Source: Rana temporaria (taxonomy: Eukaryota; Chordata; Amphibia; Anura; Ranidae). From it: a DNA stretch of 64,000 nt. This document shows, piece by piece, positions 1 to 11,455 of this stretch (positions within the stretch are counted from its first letter, which is position 1; every line of letters begins with the position of its first letter). Location of the stretch: NCBI RefSeq assembly GCF_905171775.1, contig NC_053491.1:224106486-224170485 (forward strand). Direction: 5' to 3'. Under the pieces are notes generated by a model. It was not told the DNA's origin and made no database searches. It saw only the letters and a list, made by a program, of their open reading frames with translations. A program made the position numbers and the translations under genes.

Positions 1-150
1 CGCTTGCGCCCGCCGCATTTACGCTACGCCGCCGTAAGTTAGGAGGCAAGTACTTTGAGAATACAGTACTTGCCTCTCTGACTTAAGGTGGCGTAGCGTA
101 AATACGATATGCTACGCCGCCTTAAAGTTGCGCAGGGCTACCTGAATCTA
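1..150. mobile_element. CpG-rich MITE (family R1), right end only
   Basis: The element runs in from before the window and ends at a CTACCTGAATCTA terminus. It contains the short palindromic motifs typical of this family (GCGTAGCGTAAAT, CTACGCCGCC) also seen at 10.8, 12.0, 25.1, 34.0 and 37.3 kb. No coding capacity is visible. Family membership comes from direct comparison within the window; the superfamily is inferred from the 3-bp target duplications of other copies. Confidence 0.8.
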
Positions 151-182
151 GCTAATATTGTTTTTTGTTTTTTTAAATTGTC

Positions 183-404
183 GCTCTTTTGTTTATAGCG
201 CAAAAAATAAAAACCACAGAGGTGAATAAATACCACCAAAAGAAAGCTCTATTTGTGGGGGGAAAAAGGACGCTTGTTTGGGTACAGCATCGCATGACCG
301 CGCAATTGTCAGTTAAAGTGATGCAGTGCCAAATCACAAAAAGTGCTCTGGTCAGGAAGGGGGTAAAATCTTCTGGGGCTGAAGCGGTTAAAGCCCTGAC
401 ACTT
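183..404 (-). repeat. Partial TTAACCACTT-type element, reversed core
   Basis: This is a partial reverse-oriented copy of the core seen at 13.6, 14.7, 24.7 and 38.7 kb. Shared features are the stretch around CCAAAAGAAAGCTCTATTTG and CGCGCAATTGTCAGTTAAAG, ending in GGTTAAAG. The apparent 101-codon ORF here is repeat sequence, not a gene. Confidence 0.75.
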
Positions 405-429
405 GCGGGTAGTAAATGGCATGGTACAC

Positions 430-777
430 ACTATCCGTTTTTTTTTTTTTATGTTCAACTCAGCGGGCTGAGCAAAAGAAACTGGGAGGCTTGAAAGGAG
501 CTTGCTGTACTAACTGTGTGATGTTAGCACCACAATTTCCCCAGTGAACTATTGTGTTCTGACAGGGGGACTGCCCCCCTCCCTCCAGAACACACTGATC
601 GCAGTCATTGGCTGAGAGTGCTGTTTGGATGCCAATCGGCAGATGTTATTGGGTCATGGCCCTTTGACAGAAGCTGGATGTTTGACTGGCTTCTGTCGGA
701 AAGGCTTCTGTTCCCATGGGCCAGATGTCGGCCAGTTTCTTTTGACCACACGATATTCGGCCCATGTGTACGGGGCT
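430..777 (+). repeat. Interspersed repeat, second copy at 60.76-61.05 kb
   Basis: The segment matches 60755-61052 in the same orientation through several blocks, including TATTGTGTTCTGAC/TATTGTATTCTGAC, CCCTTTGACAGA and GATATTCGGCCC. It stops at the TTAA target of the next element. No termini could be defined, so the class is unknown. Confidence 0.65.
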
Positions 778-781
778 TTAA

Positions 782-1264
782 AGGGGTTGTAAAGGTAAAA
801 AATGTTTTCCCTAAATAGCTTCCTTTACCTTAGTGCAGTCTTCCTTCACTTACCTCATCCTTCCATTTTGCTTTTAAATGTCCTTATTTCTTCTGAGAAA
901 TCCTCACTTCCTGTTCTTCTGTCTGTAACTCCACAGAGTAATGCAAGGCTTTCTCCCTGGTGTGGCGTGTCGTGCTCACCCCCTCCCTTGAGGGGGGAGG
1001 GGGCGAGCAGGAGAGTCAGGATGCCTGCAACGTACAGAGTGCTCGCCCCCTCCCCCCTCAAGGGAGGGGGCGAGCACGACACTCCACACAGTAATGCGAG
1101 GCTTTCTCCCTGGTGTGGAGTTACAGACAGAAGAACAGGAAGTGAGGATTTTTCAGAAGAAATAAGGACATTTAAAAGCAAAATCGAAAGGATGATGTAA
1201 GTGAAGCACTGCACTAAGGTAAAGGAAGCTATTTAGGGATTTTTTTTTTACCTTTACAACCCCT
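782..1264. mobile_element. Foldback TTAA-target MITE (family AGGGG), copy 1
   Basis: Terminal inverted repeats start AGGGGTTGTAAAGG, and both ends abut a TTAA (778-781 and 1265-1268), the target used by piggyBac-type elements. Almost the whole 483 bp folds into one hairpin, with arms meeting in a G/C-rich centre near 980-1070. Each arm has a splice-donor-like site pointing outward: complement of ACTTACCTC near 848-856, and GATGTAAGTG near 1194. The overlapping ORFs on both strands are the two arms read as protein and are not genes. Confidence 0.85.
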
Positions 1265-1268
1265 TTAA

Positions 1269-2285
1269 AGCTTGCTGCTAAACTCCATCCACACACATTC
1301 CTATTAGCCCATCGCTACGGTCTCCCTGGCCAAAAGCAGAGAATAGGAGTAGGATGGGGGGTGGATAATTTTCAGCACTATGAGAATGGCCCTGCCTCTG
1401 GGTAACTTAATTTCATACTTTTCAGCATCTTTCTGTATTCTTGGTTACAAATTATTTTTCCATTCCCTGCTGAAACACAATCAGAATATATGACAGTATC
1501 TCCATTGCAGCCTTGTTTGGTTTTATGCATCATACACTGCTTTACAGTAACATGTCCAGCAGGGGGAGGGTGATACCAGCTCAAACATACGCCTCCCAAG
1601 GAACATCAATATAATCGATATAGGGCTGATCTTCATGCCTGCACAGCTTCACTTTAACAACACGCAACTGTGTTCATATTTATGAAAAGATGCTGCTGGG
1701 CCCACACATGGGATGAGTAGAGCTGTGTGACAGCCGTTGGCATCGAGAGTAAGCCCAGCTTTACAAGCAAAGATTATTTCAGCTTCTGCCCATGTTTGAG
1801 TTTCAGGCTATTTGCAGTGTTGGTGGTGAATGGATAATTGCAGTGTTTGGCTTTGGACTCCCATATTGCTGCATGCAGCAGTTTGGATGTGAGTCCAGTA
1901 GGATGGATTGGTAAAGATTTTCCTAGGAAGCTTACTATTGCATGTAAGCAGCATTATGAAAATCGCAGACCTTTGTGACTCACAGCTTTCCATGCAAGGT
2001 CTGAAAGAATTATTTAAGTGGAAAAGAAACTGCAGTACCATATGTCCAGGTGAATGCTAATACTAAAGAATTTTTATTTATTTTTGTGTTTTCCTTCCTT
2101 CTTAAATAAAGTGTCGCAGTTGTTTTCCTGTTGGCGTCTCCCTTTTTACATTGTAGTCAGTGGGAAGCGGATAAAAACTGAATTTTTGTGAAGGAATATA
2201 CTGCATTGCTGTATGTTTATACCCTCCATGTAGTAAGAAATATATTTTTTTTATATCGTACTATTCATCTATTCATATTTTTGAG
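1269..2285. other. No gene seen; apparently single-copy DNA
   Basis: No recognisable coding exon, RNA gene or transposon terminus was found. Short ORFs on both strands lack codon structure or recognisable motifs. Confidence 0.5.
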
Positions 2286-2289
2286 TTAA

Positions 2290-2754
2290 AGGGGTTGTAA
2301 AGGTACAATTTTTTCCCCCTAAATAGCTTCCTTTACCTTAGTGCAGTCCTCCTTCACTTACCTCATCCTTCCATTTTGCTTTTTAAATGTCCTTATTTCT
2401 TCTAAGAAATCCTCACTTCCTGTTTGTCTGTCTGTAACTCCACACAGTAATGCAAGGTTTTCTCCCTGGTGTGGAGAGTCAGGAAGACCACTAACACACA
2501 GCTCCTTTCTCTGCAATGAGAAGCGTTGCAGAGCGTCCCGACTATCCTGCTCGCCCCCTTCCCCCTCAAGGGAGGGGGCGAGCACGACTCTCCACACCAG
2601 GGAGAAAGCCTTGCATTACTGTGTGTAGTTACAGACAGAAGAATGGGAAGTGAGGATTTCTCAGAAGAAATAAGGACATTTAAAAGCAAAATTGAAGGAT
2701 GAGGTAAGTGAAGGAGGCTATTTAGAGAAAAATGTATTTACCTTTACAACCCCT
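2290..2754. mobile_element. Foldback TTAA-target MITE (family AGGGG), copy 2
   Basis: It has the same termini as the copy at 782 and is flanked by TTAA at 2286-2289 and 2755-2758. The hairpin arms are shared, but the central loop differs (ACACAGCTCC region). Splice-donor-like sites lie in both arms: complement of ACTTACCTC near 2357, and GAGGTAAGTG near 2702. Confidence 0.85.
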
Positions 2755-2758
2755 TTAA

Positions 2759-4462
2759 TCGAATAGACCCAAAAATGCTGGAACCAGCAGGCAGACACAT
2801 TTATATTTCCATTGTCAGATGTTGGGTCATCCATGTCCTGACAACATAGCAATTTAGTTAACAGAACAGTGCATAAAAATGAAAATTTCTGTAAAGTTTC
2901 GGATCACCAAGAGAAAAAAGGTGATAGGAGAGTAATCTCCAGCAGATTGACAGTTTTAGCTCTGTTCCAATGTGCTGTGTGAAGAGGCGGGGGGTTTCCT
3001 TAAATCAGCTCTTGGAGCTCTTTTCACTTTGCAGAGTGTAATGTCAACTCTCTGCCCACTTTTTCTAACCGCTTAGACAAGCTTTATAAATTCAGCACTT
3101 TGAACATATGTAGAGAAGAGAAGACTGCAGATGAACAGATGCAACGTATGTGGGAGGATTGGTTTTATTTCTGTTTTACCTGAGTATAGTTACTTCACTG
3201 GGTATATAAGGGTTTACAACCACTAATTATAAGTGTATCAGCACTTAAAACTTTGTCACCCTGCTCTGCTCCTGAGCTCAGAGGGGAGGGGGGCTAACAG
3301 CATTATCACTGCTAAATCACAAGCCTGTAGCTTGTCAATAAGTGCCTAGCTACACCTAACCCTGACTACGGCTGTCTGGATTGACAGTACTTTCTCTATT
3401 AGTGAAACCTCCCAACTGTGAGCTGGGTGGGGCAAATGAATGACACTTTAGCTTAGTCAATGAATGTAAAGCAATTTATTTGTTTACTTTATGGGGGTTG
3501 TAAATCACATAACTCGATTTTGGAACTGACATACAAAAGGCTTTAAATGAGCTTTAAAGCCCAACTCTGTGCTCCACACTGCCATACCCCCCACCCTCCC
3601 CTGAAGGTTATTTCAGTTGTATTTTATGCTATTTTCTTTCTGCTTATTTTTTATGAAGTCTTTAAGCCAGACATGTGACACCACAGAGTTAAGAGGTCCT
3701 TTCTGATATAAAGCGCAGCTCTGGCGTAATGATGTTGGCGCTACTCTCTGCACCAGTACATTATGAGTGAGGAGCACTGTGCTGACAACTGCTGGGCATC
3801 ATTCAACCCTGAAGACATCATGTAGTAAAAAAAAAAAATACTGCAGGGGGCAGCTCTGGAATAAAGGCATTCCTCGCCTTTTTTTTTTTTTTTTTTTTTT
3901 TTTAACACTTCCTGAGGGACTTTATCATCAAATAAAAATGTATCTCATCATAAAGGTTTAAAGTTTTTTTTTTTTAATCCCTTTATACATCCATCAGTCA
4001 TCCAGCCATTAACATGTCATAAAGGGGCCAAGTACCAGCAGTGGTTGGTCCTTACTCTAGGAGAGAGCAGAGCTTTAACAATAAACTAATAATAAACTAA
4101 ACATTTAATAATAACAACATATAAGCACCATTCTATGAAGTGGTACTTTGAACCATGGCCAGCGTAATGGTGCACCCCACAGGTGGGGTGTCCAAGAAGC
4201 CTGGGGTTGCAGGAAATGGGTTGGATGACAATGGGCGTCAATCAACCTGAAAAAAGACCATTGCTACATCGTGGAAAGGGCAAATCTGTGGAAGACGACA
4301 GAACTGAGGAGGTGAGTAGCACTAGCACTGGCTTTTTAGAACATGCTGGGGTACTTTTTTAATTTTTTTTAATTTTTTTTTGTAAAGTTGAGTTGGGTTT
4401 AATTGAATTTCTAAATTCATTACATACAATGTGCTATTCGGAAATTGAATGGTCCATTGTCT
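2759..4462. other. No gene seen; poly-T tracts and unassigned DNA
   Basis: This stretch holds a long T run at about 3880-3903, another at 3964-3976, and AT-rich DNA. No coding exon or transposon ends were recognised. A repeat of unknown family may lie near 3540-3980, where TTTAAAGCCC-like motifs occur. Confidence 0.4.
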
Positions 4463-4609
4463 TACAGTTGCAATAAAAAGTATGTTAACCCTTTTGGAAT
4501 GATATGGATTTCTGCACAAATTGGTCATAATTTCATAAAATGTGATCTGATCTTCATCTAAGTCACAACAATGGACAATCAACGTTTGCTTAAGCTAATA
4601 ACACACAAA

Positions 4610-5007
4610 ATCCAAAGCGAATAGAAGAAAGAAAGTCACCGCTCCAGGTGGGTCTACTATATGGTCATACACTGGTACAGGATTCCAAGGGTGCTGGCGG
4701 TGCACTAGGCAAGCATAAAGGTTGAATGAAGGATGGATGGCCGCACTCCAAAAACCGTACAGGTTGTCTTTTATTAAACAAACAGCAAAAGCATTACCAG
4801 ATCACAGCAACAGAAACAGGGGACAGCCGACGTTTCGCACAAAATCAGTGCTTATTCATGGCTGAGAATAAGCACTGATTTTGTGTGAAACGTCGGCTGT
4901 CCCCTGTTTCTGTTGCTGTGATCTGGTAATGCTTTTGCTGTTTGTTTAATAAAAGACAACCTGTACGATTTTTGGAGTGCGGCCATCCATCCTTCATTCA
5001 ACCTTAA
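4610..5007 (+). mobile_element. Foldback insertion with 14-bp target duplication
   Basis: This 398-bp segment interrupts the left inverted repeat of the Tc1 and is flanked by perfect copies of TAATAACACACAAA (4596-4609 and 5008-5021). The right repeat of the same Tc1 lacks the segment, so the insertion is certain. Residues 4718-4857 and 4864-5004 form inverted arms around a loop of about 6 bases; 4610-4717 is unpaired. The right arm carries an AATAAA. A duplication this long suggests LINE-type target-primed integration rather than DNA transposition, but no reverse transcriptase or tRNA-like promoter is visible. Confidence 0.85.
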
Positions 5008-5262
5008 TAATAACACACAAAGAATTAAATGTTACCATGTTTTTATTGAACACACCATGTAAACATTCACAGTGCAGATAGAAAAAGTATGTGAACCCCT
5101 AGACTAATGACATCTCCAAGAACTAATTGGAGTGAGGTGTCGGCCAACTGGAGTCCAATCAATAAGATGAGATTGGACGTGTTGGCTACAGCTGCCCTGC
5201 CCTATAAAAAACACACCAGTTCTGGGTTTGCTTTTCACAAGAAGCATTGCCTGATGTAAATG

Positions 5263-6275
5263 ATGTCTCGCACAAAAGAGCTCTCAGAAGACCTACGATT
5301 AAGAATTGTTGACTTGCATAAAGCTGGAAAGGGTTAGAAAAGTATCTTCAAAAGCCTTGTTCATCAGTCCACGGTAAGACAAATTGTCTATGGATAGAGA
5401 AAGTTCAGCACTGCTGCTACTCTCCCTAGGAGTGGCCGTCCTGTAAAGATGACTGAAAGAGCACAGCACAGCATGAGGTAAAGAAGAATCCTAGAGTGTC
5501 AGCTAAAGACTTACAAAAGTCTCTGGCATATGCTAACATCCCTGTTAGTGAATCTACGATACGTAAAACACTAAACAAGAATGAATTTCATGGGAGGCTA
5601 CCACAGAGGAAGCCACTGCTGTCCAAAAAAAAACATTGTTGCATGTTTACAGTTTGCACAAGGGCACCTGGATGTTCCACAGCAGTACTGGCAAAATATT
5701 TTGTGGACAGATAAAACCAAAGTTGAGTTGTTTGGAAGAAACGCACAACACTATGTGTGGAGAAAAAGAGGCACAGCACACCAACATCAAAACCTCATCC
5801 CAACTGTGAAGTATGGTGGTGGGGGCATCATGGTTTGGGGCTACTTTGCTGCGTCAGGGCCTGAACGGATTGCTATCATCAAAGGAAAAATGTATTCCCA
5901 AGTTTATCAAGACATTTTGCAGGAGAACTTAAGGCCATCTGTCCACCAGCTGAAGCTCAACAGAAGATGGGTGTTGCAACAGGACAACGACCCAAAGCAT
6001 AGAAGTAAATCAACAACAGAATTGCTTAAACAGAAGAAATTACACCTTCTGGAGTGGTCCAGTCAGAGTCCTGACCTCAACCCGATTGAGATGCTGTGGC
6101 ATGATCTCAAGAAGCGATTCACACCAGACATCCCAAGAATATTGCTGAACTGAAACTGTTCTGTAAAGAGGAATGGTCAAGAATTACTCCTGACCGTTGT
6201 GCACGTCTGATCTGCAACTACAGGAAACGTTTGGTTGAAGTTATTGCTGCCAAAGAAGGTTCAACCAGTTATTAA
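5263..6275 (+). pseudogene. Tc1-family transposase, broken
   Basis: The reading starts at an ATG followed by SRTKELSEDLR and ends SYstop, about 337 codons and close to the Tc1 norm. The N-terminal helix-turn-helix DNA-binding region is interrupted by in-frame stops (first near 5336). The DDE domain is largely readable from 5581: WTDKTKVELFG (first Asp; the usual DET is changed), YGGGGIMVWG, QQDNDPKH (second Asp) and SPDLNPIE (Glu). A one-base loss near 6130-6140 shifts the final KEEWSRITPDR portion. It would cut and paste Tc1 ends in the nucleus if intact; here it is dead. Confidence 0.93.
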
Positions 6276-6497
6276 ATACAAGGGTTCACATACTTTTCCC
6301 ACCTGCACTGTGAATGTTTACATGGTGTGTTCAATAAAAACATGGTAACATTTAATTCTTTGTATGTTATTAGCTTAAGCAGACTGTGATTGTCTATTGT
6401 TGTGGCTTAGATGAAGATCAGATTACATTTTATGACCAATTTGTGCAGAAATCCATATCATTCCGAAAGGGTTCACATACTTTTTATTCCAACTGTA

Positions 6498-7077
6498 TAT
6501 GCCCTGAATCTTTATCTAATTGTTGCTGAATTGTATATTAAAATTATGGTAATTAGCTGGATTGATTCCAGGTCTTAAATTCCAGAAGCTATATATATAA
6601 AAATAAAAACATTTGTTCATACCCAGTGTTTTGTTTAGTATGTTCTGTATTCAGTGGGAAAACTATGGATTTTAAATCTGCTTGAGTAATGACAGCAGAG
6701 GAACCTATTGTTATGAAACAGCATCACCAATACTACAAGCAGAAACCATGAAATATAGAACTAGGTCACTCTGCAGTATAATGTGCAGTTCAGAGTAGCA
6801 ATGCAAAACTGGTTCTCTCTCTGGCTTTCCCAGCAAATCCCTAATGAACCTGTTTATTTTTTACAGCTACTACTACTTTTAATTCTACACATTTAATGAA
6901 GGTTTACTCAGAGCTTAACGTAAAATGCAGTACGGCTAAGAAAATCATATTCTATTTTATAAGTTAGTTTGTGTTTTAGCTTTTTATAACTGAAATAAGT
7001 CTTTAAATTAGGAACATGCAAGCTGTATTTCCTTCCCATGCTCATGTTCTGCACCTTAAAGTTGAACTGTAGGCAGA
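6498..7077. other. No gene seen between two Tc1 elements
   Basis: AT-rich DNA with a short TATATATA tract near 6590. No coding or repeat signature was recognised. Confidence 0.45.
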
Positions 7078-7079
7078 TA

Positions 7080-8118
7080 CAGCCAGGTCCATTAATTTCT
7101 GGGACATCAACACAATTCTAATCTTTCAGTTCATTTCAAGTGTGCTATTTGCATTTGGAAACTGTTGCTGTCAACTCTCAATATGAGATCCAAAGAGCTG
7201 TCAATATCAGTGAAGCAAGCCATCATTAGGCTAAAAAAAACAAAACAACCCCATCAGAGAGATAGCAAAAACATTAGATGTGGCCAAATCAACTGTTTGG
7301 AACATCCTTAAAAAGAAAGAACGCACCGGTGAGCTCAACAACACCAAAAGACCCGCAAGACCACGGAAAACAACTGTGGTGGATAACCGAAGAATTCTTT
7401 CCCTGGTGAAGAAAACCACAACAGTTGGCCAGATTAAGAACACTCTCCAGGAGGTAGGTGTATGTGTGTCAAAGTCAACAATCAAGACAAGACTTCACCA
7501 AAGTGAATACAGAGGGTTCACCACAAGATGTAAACCATTGGGGAGCCTCAAAATCAGGAAGGCCAGATTAGAGTTTGCCAAACTACATCTAAAAAAGCCT
7601 TCACAGTTCTGGAACAACATCCTTTGGAGAGATGAGACCAAGATCAACTTGTACCAGAGTGATGTGAAGAGAAGAGTATGGAGAAGGAAAGGCACTGCTC
7701 ATGATCCAAAGCATACCACCTCATCAGTGAAGTATGGTGGTGGTAGTGTCATGGCGTGGTTATGTATGGCTGCCAATGTAACTGGTTCTCTTGTATTTAT
7801 TGATGATGTGACTGCTGACAAAAGCAGCATGATAAATTCTGAAGTGTTTTGGGCAATATTATTTGCTCATATTCAGCCAAATGCTTCAGAACTCATTGGA
7901 CGGCGCTTCACGGTGCAGATGGACAATGACCCGAAGCATACTGCGAAAGCAACCAAAGAGTTTTTTAAGGAAAAGAAGTGGAATGTTATGCAATGGCCAT
8001 GTCAATCATCTGACCTGAATCCGATTGAGCATGAATTTCACTTGCTGACGACAAAACTGAAGGGAAAATGCCCCAAAAACACACAGGAACTGAAGACAGT
8101 TGTAGTAGAGGCTTGGCA
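7080..8118 (+). mobile_element. Tc1/mariner transposon, 3' end missing
   Basis: The left terminus CAGCCAGGTCCATTAAT follows a TA (7078-7079). The sequence is Tc1-like up to the transposase VEAW motif near 8115, then changes to unrelated AT-rich DNA. The right inverted repeat and roughly the last 40 transposase codons are absent, so this copy cannot move in cis. It is a different Tc1 subfamily from the copy at 4465. Confidence 0.88.
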
Positions 8119-8143
8119 TTGTATTTTATTATTACATCATTAA
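7183..8143 (+). pseudogene. Tc1-family transposase, nearly open but truncated
   Basis: The start MRSKELS at 7183 is in a different frame from the long open stretch beginning at 7280; an indel in the A-run at 7231-7238 explains this. From 7280 the frame stays open for 287 codons. It shows the second helix-turn-helix (STVWNILKKKERTG), GRPRK-like KRPARPRK, WRDETKINLY (Asp), VKYGGGSVMAW, QMDNDPKHT (Asp) and SDLNPIEHEF (Glu), so all three catalytic acids are present. The last residues before the stop are read-through into flanking DNA. Compared with the copy at 5263 it has fewer lesions, suggesting a younger insertion. Confidence 0.92.
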
Positions 8144-8469
8144 ATGTATTTTTAATGCAAGTACCTGAATTTGACCTGGTATGAGCCTTTTGCAGTCCCT
8201 GTACTCCATGGCTGAATTGTGAGAAGTAGGTGTAGTACAAGGTGCTAATTTAGTTCATGTACTAACAAGAAGCAAGCTTATAGAAAGAGAGAGTAGAATG
8301 ACAGAGTGATGAGCTCATCACTGTGCTACTTCTATTTCACTGTCCAGTCACAGGTTGGGGTGAGTCTAGAATGACCTAGACTAAGTGGGTAAAATGATAC
8401 TGGCAATCAGGCTGAGGATATCTAGTGACAGAAAAAAAAAGGTTTAATTGCTGCAGCAATTTTTTATTT
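8119..8469. other. No gene seen
   Basis: Flanking DNA between the truncated Tc1 and the DIRS-like remnant. No motif was recognised. Confidence 0.4.
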
Positions 8470-10771
8470 TAAAATAGCCAGGTGAGGTATCTCGATGAGT
8501 GAAATTGCAGGAACTGGGCTTGCGCGCACACACACAAACTAAGCTCTGCCTTCCTCCCGTGGCTTCTCCGTGTGCAGGGAGTTTTCCTCAGCTCTCTGGA
8601 TGCATGATACCAAAAGGAAGGGCTATCTGCAAAGCTGAGTTAGGCACAGGAAAAGATCATACAACCTGTGCCCCTACAGACTCCAATCGGAGCCAACTAG
8701 GGTGGCGGCCATTTCTGGGTTTTTCCCTCTTTTACCTGATGCAACTCATTGCCACTTTTAAAAATGCCCTCCGTCCTCTTTCCTCTGACACAGAGATGCC
8801 AGCTATAGATGAGCCAGCTATAGATGATGGATCTGTAGGAAAAACTCTGGATGATTCACTGTCAGATTCTGAGTCCCTTTCTTTGCTGGAAAATTACCCT
8901 ACTTTATCAATTTCCAATCCTCACTGCTTTTGCTATTGTCGATAGAACCTGTTTTTTTTTTTTTTGTTTTTTTTTTACTGTGGTGATTTGTTCCATCTTG
9001 AAGTTGGAAGACACCACCAATCCAGCTTCCAGTTTTAGTTTTCATAAACTGAAATGATCTACAAAAATAGCTTCCTTGTCATCCATTATTTTATTTAGAA
9101 CAATTAGAAACATCAAGGCAAGCACTCCATCTCTTTTTGTAAATGATATTGTCGAAAAATTGTCTACTTCACCTGTAGTCCTTATTAGAACTCGGACCAC
9201 TCCTGCAGAGCACTCTTCTTTTAGGACATTAGTACTAAAATATCGAATCGATTTCTCAGTCCATTTTACCTTGTTGGGATCTGTCTTGCAACCCATGCTG
9301 ACTTTACACGTAATTCCCAGAATTTAACTGACTGGGGAAAATCTTGCAGTAGAGATTTGCCAGCCGATGGCTTTGACAGCTTGTAGATTGTAGCAACCAG
9401 TTAAATCATTGCATTGAAATTCCTGTGTGACATGCCACTGCATGCTAGCGAGTTATGTCTTACAGTAGGTCTTTCCTTCTGTCCTGATCTAAAGGACTCT
9501 AGCTACAATGCTGGTCAGCAGAACGAACGTGTACATTTTCTTATTACACTTGCTCTTCTTTTTGCTGTTTGAAATAATCAAGGATGCAATGGGGATACGA
9601 GTACTCATTCATATCAGAAGTACAAAGGTAACAAGCAACATCACAGCTCTACCCTTTCTTTTTCTGCCTTCCATTCATTTTTCCAATTCAGGATCTAGCT
9701 CCCGCGCTCAAAAGAGATCCTGTGGAGGAAAACTAAGGCAGACAAATTTCTCAAAACCCACAGACAAGTCCACTACTGCCTCAAGGTTTGCCACCACCAG
9801 TTTTATCAAAGGTAGGGAGGATGCCTAGTGGCCTTTTTCCACATTTTGAGAGGTTCATATAGCTGGTGTTTGAGTGTGGAACATTAAGTCCAGAGGCTAT
9901 AAAATAGTTTGCCTGCTTTCTCCTTGGCTTTTCACTTTGTGCCTTTCAAGGTATCTACTCAAACCAAAACCAATACTGCTAACCATTTTTGATCATAAGG
10001 CCCTCAATGCCTTTGTCTGCCCTCAGAAGTTCTGAAAGGAATCTATTTTGTTATTACCTCCCTTCATCAGAGACCTCTTATCATCCATCAAAATAAGGGA
10101 TTCACATCTGCACATTCCTATCTTTACAGGTTATTGGTGATACATTTTGTTTCTACTGGGCAACAATCAATTTCAGTTTTTCATCCTTCCTTTTGGACTT
10201 GCTTTGGCCCCTAGAGTCCATATAAAAGTTCCAACTCCAGTCCTGGGCTTTCTCCACCCTGATGTATCCCAGTTATTGAGTACATGGATGACCTTCTTCT
10301 GCGAGATCAAACCTCTCTGGCTCCCCTGAACAACAATGTGCCAATCACATTGCAAACCCTCCAGGACTTTGGGTGCATTCTCAACAGCTAAAAGTTATCT
10401 CTGATTCTGTCATATCGCTTGGAGTACTTGGGTCCTTTTCTAGATACTCTCCAGACCAGGGTTTTCCTTGACAGGTATTTTCTCATCAAATAACTTTTGA
10501 GAATGGTCTCTTCATCCTAAATTGTTCCAGGCCCTGTCTGTTAGGGGATGCTAGACATAGATCTACTGGCATCTTGGTTCAACAAAAAGGTAGACAGCTT
10601 TGTCTCCAGGACCCAGGATTCAACAGTGGAGCCGACTGATGCTCTAGTGGTGTTGTGGGATCAGTATGACCTCATTTTATGCCTACAATCCAATGAAATA
10701 ATTGCCTCAATACTGCCGCTGAAGTTTGAGGTCAAGGGCATCCCTGTTATTCTCAAAGCTCCAGATTGGCC
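8470..10771 (+). mobile_element. Decayed DIRS-like retroelement
   Basis: The assignment comes from the polymerase remnant at 10080-10771. Upstream ORF pieces fit a gag-like region in composition: acidic/serine-rich near 8790-8920 (DSLSDSES) and basic/serine-rich near 9690-9800 (SSRAQKRSCGGK). They are not diagnostic alone. No methyltransferase, tyrosine recombinase or split repeats were found, so only the 5' two thirds may be present. The left boundary is approximate. Confidence 0.55.
10080..10771 (+). pseudogene. DIRS-type reverse transcriptase/RNase H remnant
   Basis: The order of motifs is that of DIRS polymerases: DSHLHIPIF (palm entry), LLGNNQFQFFILPFGLA then APRV, a YMDD catalytic box at 10281-10292, LEYLGPFLD, then DIDLLASWFNKKV-FVSRTQD and GIPVILKAPDWP of the RNase H region. 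The motifs sit in different frames with several stops, so this is a dead copy. It ends abruptly where the CpG-rich MITE begins (about 10772), and the region 3' of PDWP is not found on the other side. An ERV or gypsy origin is less likely because the APRV and PDWP context is typical of DIRS. Confidence 0.8.
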
Positions 10772-11455
10772 TTCAGGTAGGAGATATGACGGCGTATCTC
10801 CAGATACGCCGTCGTATCTCTGAGTGTGAGGCATCGTATCTTGGCGCCTGATTAAAAGAATCAGATACGCCAGAATTTGTCTAGGATACGACCAGCGTAA
10901 GTCTCCTACGCCGTCGTATCTTAACTGCATATTTACGCTGGCCGCTAGGGGCGTGTACGCTGATTTACGCCTAGAATATGTAAATCAGCTATATACGCCT
11001 ATTACGAACGTACGCCCGGCCGTCGCAGTACAGATACGCCGTTTACGTAAGGCTTTTTCCGGCGTAAAGTTACCCCTGCTATATGAGGCGCAGCCAATGT
11101 TAAGTATGGACGTCAGGCCAGCTTCGAATTTTCCGTCGATTACGTCGTTTGCGTAAGTCGTTCGCGAATAGGGCTGGGCGTAATTTACGTTCACATCGAA
11201 AGCATTGGCTTTTTGCGGGTTAATTTGGAGCATGCGCACTGGGATACTTTCACGGACGGCGCATGCGCCGTTCGTAAAAAGCGTTATTGACGTGGGAATT
11301 AGGCGGGCTTACGCCGGCCAATTTATGCTACGCCGCCGCAACTTACGGAGCAAGTGCTTTGTGAATAATGCACTTGCCTGTCAAAGTTGCGGAGGCGTAG
11401 CGTAAATAGGATACGCTACGCCCGCATAGAGTTGCGCACTCCCTACCTGAATCTA
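10772..11455. mobile_element. CpG-rich MITE (family R1), copy 2
   Basis: Termini are TTCAGGTAGGAG (left) and CTCCCTACCTGAATCTA (right). The core carries the family landmarks ACTTACGCAAACGACGTAAT-type palindromes and a CTTAACATTGG stretch in reverse orientation. Left flank is DIRS and right flank is L1, and no target duplication is visible. Confidence 0.85.

Larger units (their letters stand above)
4465..6495 (+). mobile_element. Tc1/mariner transposon with nested insertion
   Basis: The element begins CAGTTGCAATAAAAAG and ends CTTTTTATTCCAACTG, each next to a TA dinucleotide (4463-4464 and 6496-6497), as expected for Tc1. The inverted repeats are about 200 bp and contain internal repeats of AAAAAGTATGTGAACCC, i.e. 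an IR/DR layout. Total length is 2031 bp, or about 1.62 kb without the 412 bp added by the foldback insertion and its target duplication; that is normal for Tc1. It encodes the broken transposase at 5263-6275. Confidence 0.95.

Noticed and set aside
8499..8945. 148-codon ORF as a host gene
   Set aside because: It lies in the upstream part of the DIRS-like remnant and fits a decayed gag-like region better; no independent support.
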